Below, piece after piece: positions 1 to 12,000 of a stretch of 64,000 nucleotides of DNA. The stretch is from Epinephelus fuscoguttatus (lineage: Eukaryota > Chordata > Actinopteri > Perciformes > Serranidae): the NCBI RefSeq assembly GCF_011397635.1, contig NC_064773.1, forward strand, positions 26,352,949-26,416,948, in the 5' to 3' direction. The notes under the pieces were generated by a model. It did not search any database and was not told where the DNA came from. It saw nothing but the letters and a program-made list of their open reading frames with translations. The stretch's first letter is position 1; each line of letters opens with the position of its first letter. The translations under genes and the position numbers were made by a program.

Positions 1-730
1 ACTCTTTCTACCTCTGTCAGTTCTTTAAAAGTTTCTAAAACTGATGGCGAAAACATGCGAAAAATAAAGAACAGAGGGAGAGTTGAAGGGAAGGCTGAAC
101 AGTCGCCACTTCTCAAAAGGAAAACAACAGATAACGCTGTTAAAAACCTCGGCTCAAAATAGAGCCGCTCATATGGGAATCACGACCACTTTAAAAGAGA
201 TAGAATCATCACTTTCCTTTTGGAGAGCAGACATGAGCACAGGGAGGGACAGGACAGGGCCCGAAGGTAAATGAGCTCACATGTCAAAGAGTTCCTTTGA
301 GCTCAGGTTTTATTTGTGGTTCGCTCCTTAGTGCTAATTGAGTCATAGTGTTTGTGTCTGATTAGATGGGTTTCATTTTTGGCCCTTGCCCTGGTTTGTC
401 TTGTTTTTGACAAGATGATTGCAGGTTGGTGATTGTATGCGGAATGTGGCAATTATTTCAATAAAGTTGCTGATCCTGTCCAACAACCCATACACACGCA
501 CACACAGAGCAAACACACTGTGTGCATGCATCCACAAAGTAATTACAATGTAATATGCTTAATGAAGTGGGACTTGCTGATTTCTACCTGCAAAACTTGC
601 TCAAGAGTTGCTTATACTGCAGAACTGTGTTATTTATTTGCACTTACTGTTTATGCACTGGAAGTCTGCAATTTATATTGTTGGTAATATAATGCATAAA
701 AGTTGTTGGCTTAAAAACTATAACAACATT
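1..730. other. Gene-free spacer
   Basis: No exon, RNA gene or transposon end is recognised here. The open frames are short, lack family motifs and are not flanked by convincing splice sites. A short CA-rich run lies near 492-510. Confidence 0.5.
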
Positions 731-732
731 CA

Positions 733-1060
733 TATTAAGGCTGTGCAATTAATCGTCGGGTGATCGCGATTACGATTTTGAGGTCAAACAATTTCAAAAT
801 TAATGAAATCTAGCATAAACGATTTTTGGTCACGGACGCCTGGAGATGTTATTTTGTCTTCTACGGAAGCTGCGCATGCGCAATACCGCCCCCTCCCCTC
901 CTCTCCACTATTCACTCCATGAGCCAGTCAAGTAGGTGAACTACAAATAATGCAAAGGGCAGGTGATCGTGGAAGATTTCAAAAACAGCGTGCGGAAAAT
1001 GGCAGAGGGAGAGCGAGAGAGGTTGGTCTGTGTGTGTGTGTGGGTGTCTGTGTTCGCACG
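733..1060 (+). mobile_element. Fragment of a hAT-like DNA transposon (one end only)
   Basis: The block opens with GGCTGTGCAATTAATCG, followed by repeated GATTACGATTTTG-like text. That is the usual look of a common fish hAT-type terminus. No matching inverted end is found before the next element at 1096. A short ATG-led frame near 1000 could be the truncated start of a transposase or chance. The class is inferred from resemblance; no target-site duplication supports it. Confidence 0.35.
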
Positions 1061-1095
1061 TGTGCACACGTGCAAATAGGATATGTAGTCTAAAG

Positions 1096-1730
1096 CACTG
1101 GTTCCGAACCTGGGGGTCCTATTGGTCGCTAAAGATTGACTTCTTGATTTCAATCAGTGTCAGAAAAGTTCTTTAATTCAAATACAGTAGGTCTATATCT
1201 CATCATTTCAGTCATTCCTGTAAAAACGAAATTACACTGTTATTTTTGAAGTTTAGAATATTATTCACAATGTAAACTTTTAAAAAATCTCACCGGATAA
1301 GGACCTTCACTCTCTGCGAAATGGTGTTGTCGTGGACTAGAAAAGTACACACTTAAAACGACCACAGAGCTAATAGACACATGGCCAAGCGTCAGGAAAA
1401 AGAAAGCAGAGAATCTGTCATAAAAGACGTCTATAAGTATGTACGAGCGTCGTGTAAAGAGTTCCTAAAAATGTCAGGAAAACTCATTTCTAAGGCAATA
1501 GTCGCAGGAAATAATCTGCTTTCTAATTCATCTAATTGCTCATTTCGGTAAAAACTTCCTGCAATTATCGCATTCACTATTTGGGTTAATTGTACAGTTT
1601 ATCAGTAATTCTGCACATGCATTAAATATAACATGAAATATCCCCAAAAAATATGTCACACAGTCAGGGGTCATCAGTTTACTCAATGATAGAAAAGGAG
1701 TCCCTGAGTGAAAAAGGTTTGGAACCACTG
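1096..1730. mobile_element. hAT-like non-autonomous element
   Basis: Imperfect terminal inverted repeats are visible: CACTGGTTCCGAACC on the left, and a right end that reads CAGTGGTTCCAAACC on the other strand. This terminus is typical of Charlie-like hAT elements. The interior is AT-rich with no transposase frame. The 8 bp flanks match poorly, so the insertion is old or the edges are off by a few bases. Confidence 0.5.
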
Positions 1731-2470
1731 CTGTTAACATCATCAGTTTTCTACACATTTGTGCAGTCAGCTTTAACCAAAGAAAGTGGGTCGTGGTAGT
1801 TTATGGATGACTTTGTATCCATAGAAAAAAACAACTGCATGTACACACAAACACCATGAAAATGTCACTATTCTGCTTCCGCATCATTCAGTATGACCTA
1901 AATGCACCATTCAATTAAGAGTTAAAGTGAGCAACACCAAACTCATTGGTTAACCAAACTGACAACATGTGATGCATGTTAAAACCACAGCTATTTAGAG
2001 ATGTGCCTGACTAAAGTGTTGATGTGTTGATTTGATTCACTGTTGAAGAGAAGTGCTACTGGCAAAGTTGGCAAATTGGAATATAGCACATAATCAGTTG
2101 TGTGACTATATGGATTTTTTCTTATGGTGAAAAGGCAAATATCAAATATCCAGGTTTTGTGATTACTACGCCCCCCCCCCCAACCCCTCCCACAGCTGAT
2201 GCATGGGTATGTTACTGTAGGCTATGATTCTCTACTCACAGTGACAAGCAGAGTGACAGGATGGCTGACTCATATGAACAACCCAGTGGGTTGAAAGTGC
2301 ATCGGCACGTCCACAAATGTCTGTCTCCTTACTGAGATTTTTAAAAACTGTAAGTATGATAATCTGGTCACATGTCTCGCCATGTCGCCAGGTGCAGTCT
2401 TGCGCCCTTTTCTCTCATTGCAGTCCTCGTGCTCATACACAAGGTTCCTACAGTTAAGGGCAAGTTAGAT
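1731..2470. other. Gene-free spacer
   Basis: No gene or RNA is recognised. A short poly-C run lies at about 2171-2181. The stretch ends at the TTAA target site of the next transposon. Confidence 0.5.
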
Positions 2471-2874
2471 TTAAAGGGATAGTTCGACATTTTGGCAAAT
2501 TCGCCTATTGCCGTAATCCCTATAGTCATATGAGTAGGTACATTACCTTTAATTGTCAGTGCGTGCTGTTCTGAGATCGGTGGGGCAGAGCTGCCCGCTG
2601 AAATGGAGGCGAACGGTACAGGTCCCTCTCTCCCTCAAAACTAATCAAATACACCATCAAATGACTCCAAAGCGCTCTAGTGGACAACTTGTAGCTTACA
2701 CATTCACCACGCTATGAATTAATAATGTAATATTACGAGACAGAGTTGTTCTGAAGCCAAATGCAGAACCGGAACTACATTCCAGACATACAGTACTTGC
2801 TGGGCGGAGTGATTTCAAACAGCATATGTTTAGTGCAGTTACTCCTGTCATCAAAACAACAAGTTTGTTGAGAA

Positions 2875-3295
2875 TGTCATAACCCGGCTCACAGGCAATG
2901 ACAAAAGCGGAGAGACACAGCGAGAACTCAAATACAAAAGTATATTTATTTAAATAAAACAACGTAAATAAACATAATGCAGGTATGGGGTGTGTTAGTC
3001 AGTGTGATCAGTAGTGTACATGTGGATGTGTGGCGCATGCGAGGTGTGATGTTGTGGAGATAACCTAAATAAACAGAAAAGCCAAACAAAAGTACGGGCG
3101 CTGGCGAAGTCGGGAGAGAGAGAGCGCGGCGTCAGCCAGCACCGCTTATATCTGTCCACACACCGGGCACAGGTGCTCGTGATCAAGACAATCAGCTGAT
3201 GACCTCGGGGAAAAGACAACACATTATGTCACCAATTACATCATCAACATAGCATGAACTAAATCAACCAACGCAGCCAAGCAGGGGCCGTCACA
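2875..3295 (-). mobile_element. Solo LTR of an LTR retrotransposon
   Basis: The 421 bp block reads TGTCATAACC...CCGTCACA on +, so it has TG...CA ends. It is flanked by a perfect 4 bp duplication, AGAA, at 2871-2874 and 3296-3299. On the minus strand it contains a TATA-like ATATAAGCGG followed by AATAAA-type signals nearer the 3' end, in LTR order. There is no internal gag or pol sequence, so it is a solo LTR left by recombination. A Gypsy-like origin is a guess. It sits inside the TTAA transposon and is therefore younger. Confidence 0.72.
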
Positions 3296-3784
3296 AGAAG
3301 AAGCCAGAATATACAGAGGAAGAGTTACAGGTTTTGGAAGAAGAGAGAGCAAGAAGAGAGGCTGAGGGTGCCGAGCAACCAGGGGCTGAGGGGAGACCCA
3401 GAGCCGGTGGTGTAAATGTGGGGCTTACTGGCCACTTTATTAGGTACACCTGTGCAATATAAATATAGAGTACGCCTCAAAATAATCACCGGAACACACT
3501 GAGAACATGCTAACTCCACACTCCACATAAATCACCACAACTCCTGAAGGAACAACAACATAAAATATTCCCTAGCAGTCTGTTTATTCCCAACAATGAG
3601 AAGTAATGCCAGTCACTTCACTATATGCTCTGGGCAAGCGCTTATCCATAACATAACCACAACAACATTTGCATTTTAGCCTTATTTACCATGCTTGGGT
3701 TGTAGGCTACTGTTACTCAACATGGAGGTAACGTTAACGTTACAGCAGAGAGATCGCTGAGCAAAATACACAACGATCACTTAC

Positions 3785-4081
3785 CACGTCTGCTCGTTTA
3801 GTGATGCCGACAGATGGCATGACAGTATCTTTCAAGAAAAGCATTTGAACCATTCCTGAGCTTCTGCGCTCCATCCTTTCACTGTAGTCCTCCGGTAAAA
3901 AATGGCAGGAGCACACAAACATTTTCCGGACCATTTCCACAGGCGTGTTGGGGTTGATGTCCAGCACAAATAGCCATTGTTTCATCCTGTCTGTATTACT
4001 GGTTGGAACTACGTGAAACTTCACTTTGCTCCATGTCTTCGGCTTGTTACCACAACTTTTTACAATACATGTGTAAACCAT
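3785..4081 (-). CDS. THAP-domain N-terminal exon of a transposon-borne protein
   Basis: The frame starts at an ATG (4081-4079) and encodes 99 residues that form a THAP-type zinc domain. MVYTCIVKSCGN supplies the first two cysteines (residues 5 and 10). An FHVVP segment and a QW motif follow, then FVCSCHF supplies the C-x2-H pair. A VMPSV segment sits where the conserved AVPTIF-type box is expected. THAP domains are DNA-binding folds found in P and Kolobok transposases and in host THAP proteins. The exon ends at a strong donor, GTG|GTAAGT, so a downstream exon once existed; none is recognised within the element. The surrounding TTAA element suggests a transposon protein rather than a host THAP gene. 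The frame has no stops, so the copy may be recent. Confidence 0.6.
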
Positions 4082-4475
4082 GATTTACAAAAAAAAAACT
4101 TTCCTCAAACCTTCTGGTGTGTCCAGCTGACGATACCGCAAATGGCTACAAGCAATAACAACGGCACTGTCTCAGCTGTGCACTGTGTCACTCTGCCCAG
4201 TGGTTTACTCGAGAAAGTAGTTCGAGTATTTGCTTCATGTGTCGTAATGTTACTTAATTATACATTATTATTTCATAGCGTGGGGAATGCGCAAGCCATG
4301 TGTTGTCCACTAGAGCATTTTGGAGTCATTTGATGGTGTATTTGATTAGTTTTGAGGGAGAGAGGGACAGCACGCAACAGCACGCACTGATAATTAAAGG
4401 TAATGTACCTACTCATATGACTATAGGGATTACGGCAATAGGCGAATTTGCCAAAATGTTGAACTATCCCTTTAA

Positions 4476-7400
4476 GACCTTCTTTAATGCTGCTCAGAAT
4501 GAAATTCAAGAACTACTTTTAACCAAAACTTAAGTAAAGAAAAACATTAACAGACTTTAATTACATGGGTTAGGGACAAATTTGCCCAAATGTGTATTGT
4601 ACATAAAACATGACTTTTTGGGGAAATAACAGCCATTTGTTGTCTGATTTTTTGACAAGTTTTAGTTTCTCACTCTGCATATGGAATTCCACTGCCTTGA
4701 TTCCCATTGTGCTGAGTCCGAGCCTCATAAGCATTGCCTTGTTCTAGTTTCAGCCATGCGACAAAATCTTGGATGAATAGCCAGTTTTGGTCGAATTTAC
4801 ACTTCCCCATGTTGTCAAGGGTACAGTGACAGCTATGGTATTTTTAAGACTTTGAATGATTGACTGAAGACATTTTAATACCAATTAAGGCCTTATTTTT
4901 ACATTATGCTCTGTGCCTTTTAAGACTTTTTAAGGATCCACGGGAACCCTGAAGTTACATCCAGTAACTACTGTTGCAAATGGCAGAAAACAATGTAGCA
5001 AATTGCAAAACGTACACATAGAGTGTTAATTACACCTTAAATTACTTCTGCTACCATATGTTTGACATACAGCTCCACTTATCAATGGAGCAGCTTCAGG
5101 CTAGGCTATTACTTGTGATGTGTAACCAGTCAGATAGTGCTGTAGGTGGGACATTGAGCGAGGCTACAGAGTTGTGTCTGCAGACAAAGGGGCTGCATTA
5201 GAGCCGAAGTAGCGCATTTTTCAATTAGTTTATTTTATAGGCTCAGAATTGGAAAAAACAAAAAGTGGTAATGACAGTAATGAGCTCAACCACTATAGCT
5301 GTGTAAATGACTGTCTTTTAAAGGATGCGACTGGTGATGACCTATAATTTTCTAATAGTCAACAAATACAAAGACCAAAACCAGAATTGCTTGTGTAGAC
5401 AAAAACAAATATCTCCACGGTAAATAAAGATCTGTGAAAGCCTGATATACAGTAGCTTGTTTCTCTGGGCCACTAAGATCCATTGTTGTACAGAAACTAT
5501 TAAAAACACATCAATGAGCCACACTATTGCACTCAGTGACATGTTCCTTCATTACAATAAATGGGCACTGTAGTTTATTTTGAGTCAATCCCACATACAC
5601 TGTCCTGTTGCTGGAAATACTCACTAATGCTCAAAATACATATCCATCTGTGACTGAAAATAGTCCCTAACGAATACATTATTGCTAAATAACATTAGCA
5701 AAAAACTACTGTAGACAGCTTTTTAGGGGAAATTACTCAGGAAAGTCAGAAAGTACTGACTGAAAGTAATGCCTTATTGGTTTGGGAATTTTAATGTGAT
5801 ATGTGGACAATAATTGCATTATACAATAACACCAGCCATTTTTTTTTTTAACATTTCTAAACCTCGTCTGACTCATCAGCTCAGCTCAGTGCCAATCATC
5901 CTCCGCATCTTCACTATTATCTAATAAGAAACTGCTTTCACAACATTTGTTTTCTTTGCAAATTGTTTAATAATTCAATTGTCTAGTGTCCTTCATCTGT
6001 AAATGTCTCTCATTGACCGATTACTCCCACATTTCACAGCCTGCTCCCTTCCCACATGAACACCACAGATTGGAAATCACAGTGTTATTTAAAACAGTGA
6101 CAAGCATGCTAATCAAAGCAGTTTAGATGAAAAGCTACAGCTCGGCCGAAACGCTAGAAGGTGAAATCTGAACTCGCGCAGGTGCTCACTTTTGATTTTT
6201 CCCCTCATTTACAAATGTCTGGTTTTAGGATCACAGGTGATTATTTGCACTGCCTTGGGCTCTCTTACAACACTGCAATCATATAGAGATCACATAGACG
6301 GGGAGTTTCCCTCATACTTAACGTATACATTACAATCAAAGCACCACTGCTTGTCCTACATGACTACAAAGACTTCAAAGACCAGGAGACCCAAGGGTGT
6401 CACCTCCCTAAAGCCTACAGGGTGGATGAATATCTGCATCTCGTATCTCTGACTAACACAACTGTGAAGTCTGCTTCAATAAACAATTTCTGGACAATTT
6501 CACAAAGACTGTACATTCTGCTGAGTCCATGCATTTAAGCGCTGTACGGCTCCAGTGCTGAACCCAATAGGTGGTTGTGAATTTTCAACATGTAAAAGTT
6601 AAAATCCAAGAATTTATCATCAACCTAAACTACCATCAGCCTCATGTCAAAACTATTAGCACATTCATCGCCCTTCAAGCACCCATTTCAGCTGAACTCT
6701 GCTGGGTACAGTCACAAGCATGTGTTTGTGCAGCTATGAGAACACACACAAACAGAGCATCAGTGCTGCTGCCCGGTGCAGTGGGCGCTTTCCACTGAAA
6801 GACCCTTTGTTTTGCTCGAGAGAAACTAAAAAAAGAGCTTCAGCATGACTGACCCAGAGGGGTGAGCCGAAAAACTCTGTGAACACAAGGGGCTAAATGT
6901 TAATATTAATAGAAAATTACCAATGATCATGAATGAAGAAATGCCTTTGGGTGATGAAAAGATGTAGGAAGAGAAAAGGAACAAGTGAAAACAGTTTCAC
7001 GAGCTTTGGGGAGTGACTGAAAGAGAAGTGAGACTAAAGTGAGAAAGAATGCTATTAGTCAACATTAGACACCAGAATCATTCATGTTTGTCTTGCTGAC
7101 TTTGATGCTCCATCCCAACACTTCATCATTTCGAACGATTGTTAGCTATCATCATCATCTTAAGTAAGAAAAACCAACTTCTACTGTAGCAGCTGTAAAT
7201 CTAAATGGTCTGCAATCTGTCTTGCAACTAATCTACATCGATAAACATCAGAGTCATGCAACAGCAACCAGAAGAAACAACAGGATGTTATTGTTTTGCA
7301 TGTGTGAAAACTGCATTTCAAATTCATTTGCTTTTTAATCCACCATGGGCCTAATTTGCCTAATCTTCACGGCTCTTCATTTGTGGCGGAAACACAAACA

Positions 7401-8100
7401 GGAATGCACAAAAGGGATGTTTACTTCCTCAATCAGTTCCTGAGATTTGTTCCACTATTTGCAAAGTTCCTGAAAAAAATTTGCTGAAAAAGAGGCTTTA
7501 ACCCATTTTCTTATATGGACTCGTGAGTTTCCCACACAACAGGAGATTGTCTGTGTCAGAAGCATTCTCATATACTGGAAATACTCTTTTTGGTTTAGGC
7601 AAGGTGTAGCGCCTGGGTAGAGGGTGCAAAACGCAGGACATGACAGGTAATACATTGTGATCACGCAGCCAGTTCGTTATATGATTATAAACAACAGTCT
7701 CTGGCCGTTCCTTGAATTTGTCTGACAACTTCAGCATCGTCCTTTACCAACAGTAAAGTTCCTGAAGCTCGCTATCTCTCTAATTAGACATTTTTGTTGC
7801 CATCTTCATGTAAATGACCCTTCTTCTTCACCCTCAGATGTTTGTTTTCTCACGGTTTTGCACAAGCTGCATGATAGAAAGGTCACCAACACCCTCATTT
7901 GTGTGCTGTAAATTGTCTTTATTCACACATGGGCTCAATCGGACATTAAACTCACTTTGTACTAGAGAGCTAGCAGAATAAAGTCTGTTTAATGTCCAAT
8001 TCAGCTGTTTCGGACATTTGCGTTCTCACAACAGCTCCTTCGGAAAATTTATAGATAATTATTTCAGGTTCGCACTGCATATGTGAAAGGGGCTTTTGTC
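4476..8100. other. Gene-free spacer with an old repeat
   Basis: No exon is recognised. The stretch at about 4830-4955 (AAGACTTTTTAAGGATCC...GGGAACCCTG) resembles the end of a common fish DNA-transposon repeat. The rest is AT-rich. One unexplained minus-strand frame at 7498-7737 is listed separately. Confidence 0.45.
7498..7737 (-). other. Unassigned open frame, possible decayed coding fragment
   Basis: A 79-codon minus-strand frame has more balanced composition than the surrounding chance frames; it includes the segments KFKERPETVVYNHITNWL and RRYTLPKPKRVFPVYENAS. I do not recognise the family. No convincing acceptor or donor frames it and no neighbouring exon was found. It could be the remnant of a transposon protein or chance. 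Confidence 0.2.
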
Positions 8101-8109
8101 TGTCATGAC

Positions 8110-8400
8110 AATAATAATACTAATAATGCTGAAGTTAACGACACTGTACGTTTACCATGTTAGCATGTTAATATGCCAGTATATGCTAATTAGCAGTAAA
8201 GACAAAATACATATGAGGCTGGGAATATCGTTAATATTGTAGGTGTCGTAAACAAAGTACTGGACAATTAACATTTGACCTGATGATGGTGTTAGATGGA
8301 AGGTGCCTACTTCATTAGGATTCATTTTCTGGGCACCATGAATGTCTATACTACATTTCAAGGCAATCCATTCAATCGTTATTGTGACTAACATTGCCAT
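8110..8400. repeat. Common fish interspersed repeat
   Basis: This block contains the signature order seen in a widespread fish repeat: TTAGCATGTTAATATGCC, GACCTGATGATGGTGTTAGATGG, then CACCATGAATGTCTATAC and AAGGCAATCCATTCAATCG. Its class is not certain. A second, interrupted copy lies at 38340-38420 and 39065-39320. A LINE tail follows immediately. Confidence 0.55.
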
Positions 8401-8454
8401 TACTGGAGCCAAGTCAAACACATGGCTGGCTATAAAACATGTCCTAGGCCATGG

Positions 8455-9010
8455 TGCCTTCTGGAAAATGGTGCATTGGGTTGGGAGTGAGCTGCTGCCT
8501 CAAGTGAAAGACTTTCAGTGTATCAGGGTCTTGTGTTGGAGGCAGTAAAAGATGGAGGAGCAGATAGGTGACATCAGCAGTAATGCATGTGATGAAGGAT
8601 GACCTTAGCCTAGAGGTAAAGCTCTCAATTTACGACTTGATCCATGTTCCAATCCTCACCTATGGTCTTGAGTAACAGCCTAACAAATAACATCACAGAT
8701 ACAAGGCAGAGAGAGAAGTTTTCTTCGTAAGGTGGCTCAGCAGTAGGCGTGATGTGCTGAGACATACAGAGAGCTCTTGAAGTGGAATCACTGCTCCTTC
8801 ACATTGAAAGAATCAAGCTGGGATGGTTTGGAAATGTGATTGGGATGCCCCAAGACACCTTCCCGTGGAAGTTTTCCAAGCATGTCCAACTGTGAGGAGG
8901 CGGCAGGGTAGACCCAGAGCAGGAGTAAAATTATATAGCCCACCTGGGATGCCTTGGAAGAAAAGCTAGAGGAAAGTTCAAGGCGCTGCCATGCTTAGTG
9001 TGCTGCCTCA
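8455..9010 (+). mobile_element. Decayed LINE reverse-transcriptase 3' tail
   Basis: This is a diverged copy of the sequence at 38445-39060. Both run from TTGGGAGTGAG-like text through AACCTCACCTATGGTC-like text and a WFGN(V/L)IGMP-type motif to a GRPR-like stretch. Several frame breaks and stops show it is dead. It represents the C-terminal part of a non-LTR retrotransposon polyprotein in + orientation. Confidence 0.6.
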
Positions 9011-12000
9011 ACGGTCCAGACCCACATTTAGATAAGTGGAAGAATAGGGACAGTATAGAAACAAAACAACATTTTAAGTGGCAGAAACTATTTCCTGTTT
9101 TTACAAGAGCAATGAACACATAGTTTCTCACATTTCATCTGGTTGAATAAGTTACATGGAATTAATGTTTCTCTGTCAAACATCATCTCAGTTAGGTGAG
9201 TTAATGCTATTTGTGTATATTCAACGAATCATCACAGTAGAAATAATCTACGAGGGACAGACATAAACACAAACATGATGCAGAAGTGGAGAAGAAAACA
9301 ACAAGGAGAAGAGCACAGATCTTGGTTTAATGGGAGAGATGGAAAGAATGAAGATAAAGACTGAGGAGAGGAAGGGCGAGCTGGGGGGAAGACGTTATTT
9401 TTAGTTATGAAGGCTGCAGTGTCTCCCAGCTGAATACACACACACAAACAAATGTAAACACAACACGTGTCGCTGTCTTGCCACATGACAAACACAAAGC
9501 CCACAGGCCACAAAACATACAGGGAACTCAGCTGACACACACACCAAGGTTTGACAGCACGCCCAGACACTCCAGTGTCATCTGTTTGCAACAGAGGGGG
9601 CAGGGAGGTCTGAAAGAAACAAACACACTGTGTGCACATGAATATGTGTGGGTACACTTGTGGGTCTGTTGGTGTACGTGTGATTTTGTGTGAGGGGGTT
9701 AGCTTGAGGTCATGCCAAAGGCAATACACTCCATCCATCTTCCGATTACAAAACAGAGATCATGTGCAGGATAGATGATCCTCTTATCGGTTGTTCACAC
9801 TGCGATTGTAATCAATACACACACACACGCACACGCACACACACACACACAAACAAAACAGTAGGAGGTGGAGCTCTCAGCAGCAGGTATACTGCTCTAC
9901 TGCAATCCAGACTTCATGCACAGAGGCATGGCTGAAAGCAGGAACTAGAGGAGCTTAAAATAGACTATGCTTTCCAGAAATGTTTAAAAAGTTGCATTAT
10001 CAATACTTCAATTAAAACACACAGATGAAAACACTATGTGTATGTTAAAGGTTCATTATAGTGACAAACCCATAGAGAATTATCACACCGCTGTGCATCT
10101 CCCCTCAGCTCTACCAAGGAAGTTAGCATCATTCAGCTAAACGTTTTGGTTTAACAACACACAACTGTGCTGTTTTGGTTCAGTTTCATCAATCATCAAT
10201 CTCCTTGTTACTGTTTTAACCAAAAATAAGCTCTGTTTAACAACTGGGTCAACCATTACACAACCAAAACAGGAAGAGGATAGCACTTTTGTTTATCCCA
10301 GCAGCTATCAGTAGCTATTCCCACTTACCAAAGAGTAACCCTGTAAGTTCTTTGCAGTTACTATCCCCAGTAGAGATGGTGGATGGTAGAACAGCTGAAG
10401 TAACTGAAAACTGTGGTAGCTTCTAGGCTCTGAGGAAAACTGAAAGTTGTCATTGCAAAGGCAGCACAAACAAAAGCCCCTTTTACACTGCCTATCCAAG
10501 GTGGGAATGTGACGCCGTTATTCTGCCTCACTGCTCTTTATAAACGGTACAACCACAGAGTAGAACGACAGAGTTGTCTCGCCTTTAAGCCAGCAGCGTT
10601 AGAAGTAACAGCATCGAACCGACGTCTTTGTAAAAAGGACAGCCAGCAGGACGGGACCATGGATGGGACAAGTATGATGCTTTGATGACATGTGTGTAAC
10701 CCTTCTCCAGGAGATTTAAAAAGCAGCTGATAGCAGTTAGCAGCTAACTCAAAGACAAAGAACAGCAGCCGAAAATGTCTGCAAATTGGGAAAACAATGA
10801 CATCAGGGAGCTCCTTACCCTCTGAGCAGAGGCCAAGATCAGCCACCATATAACAGGGACGGTAAATGACTGTTATTGCCATGGTAATGTCATTGTTATT
10901 ATTTAGAAAGCTCTGCCAACGTGTGTGTTATATGTGTCACTGGAGGCCAATGCCGCTGTGACAGACCCATCGTGCCTTTTCCCTTTCGGGATGCCAGCAT
11001 GCTTTCTAAAATTACACACAGGGGTGGCTATAAGTAATTTTTCTCTCAATCGATTGGCTTTGGTTTCCCCAAAGGGTGTTTTTCTAAGCTTGTTGTTTTG
11101 GATTAGCTAGGACGTTATTAAATGTCTGCAGCGGGAATAGCCGTTCATGCTGTTCCCTCTTGCATTTTATATGCAATCACTGTGTTGTTTGTGTAGTGAA
11201 AGTGGTTATTATCTGGCACTCTTCTCCATGTGTGAGACAGTTTTATTGCACATGAATGATGTTCATGCAGCCCTGTTTACCTCATTGACGCTTCTGACTG
11301 TACAAACAAGTGATTTGCCATCACTATCTGTGTGCATAGCTGTATAATGTGTTACAAGTCAGAGTTAGCTGCCACACAAAATTGACAACTGCAGCTTTAA
11401 AATTCACTGGATTGTATCGCTCTATATACAGCCTGACAGTAAGGCATAAACACAGTTATTCTTAAGCTTATTGAAGTATGTGCTTGCATTTAATGTTGGG
11501 ATGTGATATGAACCTCATGAAAAAAACACAGGCAATCCTTTTATGGCAGTAAAAAAAAAAATTACCACCTGCTGTTAACCCTCTCTTTGCTCCTTCAGCC
11601 ACAATGATCTGCTGCTGCCACAGCACACATATACAATGTCCCCCCTGTTGTGTTTGTGAAATCAACACCCTCCTTCTCCTTCTGGTTTGTCTGTTACATA
11701 ACACTCGTGATGTCTCACTACATCCACACAGGACTAACGAGGGTTAACGAGATGCTTCCGGTTTGTCCATCTCATACGCGCACACACACATACACACAGC
11801 TTGATGAACACAACAAACAAGAATGTGTGTGTTTTCCTGTCTGGATGTTTGGTTGGTGAATCCAAACACACAGCTGGAGATGGCACATTCCAGTGGAGAG
11901 AGATGGGAAAATGCACGAGCTTAAGATGACACACACAATCACACGCACACACTCACACACACACACACAAGCTGTGTTCCCAATGAGAGTGTATTATGCA

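Larger units (their letters stand above)
2471..4475. mobile_element. Kolobok-like TTAA transposon carrying a THAP exon
   Basis: The element proper spans 2475-4471, flanked by TTAA at 2471-2474 and 4472-4475. Both ends begin AGGGATAGTTC and read inward as long inverted repeats: the first ~100 bp are almost identical, and similarity resumes to about 250 bp after a ~45 bp insertion in the left arm. TTAA duplications, AGGG termini and a THAP-domain protein are features known for the Kolobok superfamily, so that is the favoured class. A solo LTR (2875-3295) interrupts it. No transposase frame is intact. A charged coding-like stretch on + at about 3297-3410 (KKKPEYTEEELQVLEEERA) may be a residue of one. 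The end of a common fish repeat (GGCCACTTTATTAGGTACACC) lies at about 3430-3452. Without the LTR the element is ~1.6 kb. Confidence 0.75.

Noticed and set aside
9232-9738. 168-codon minus-strand open frame
   Set aside because: Composition is driven by CA-rich and GT-rich stretches, with no motif and no splice partner.
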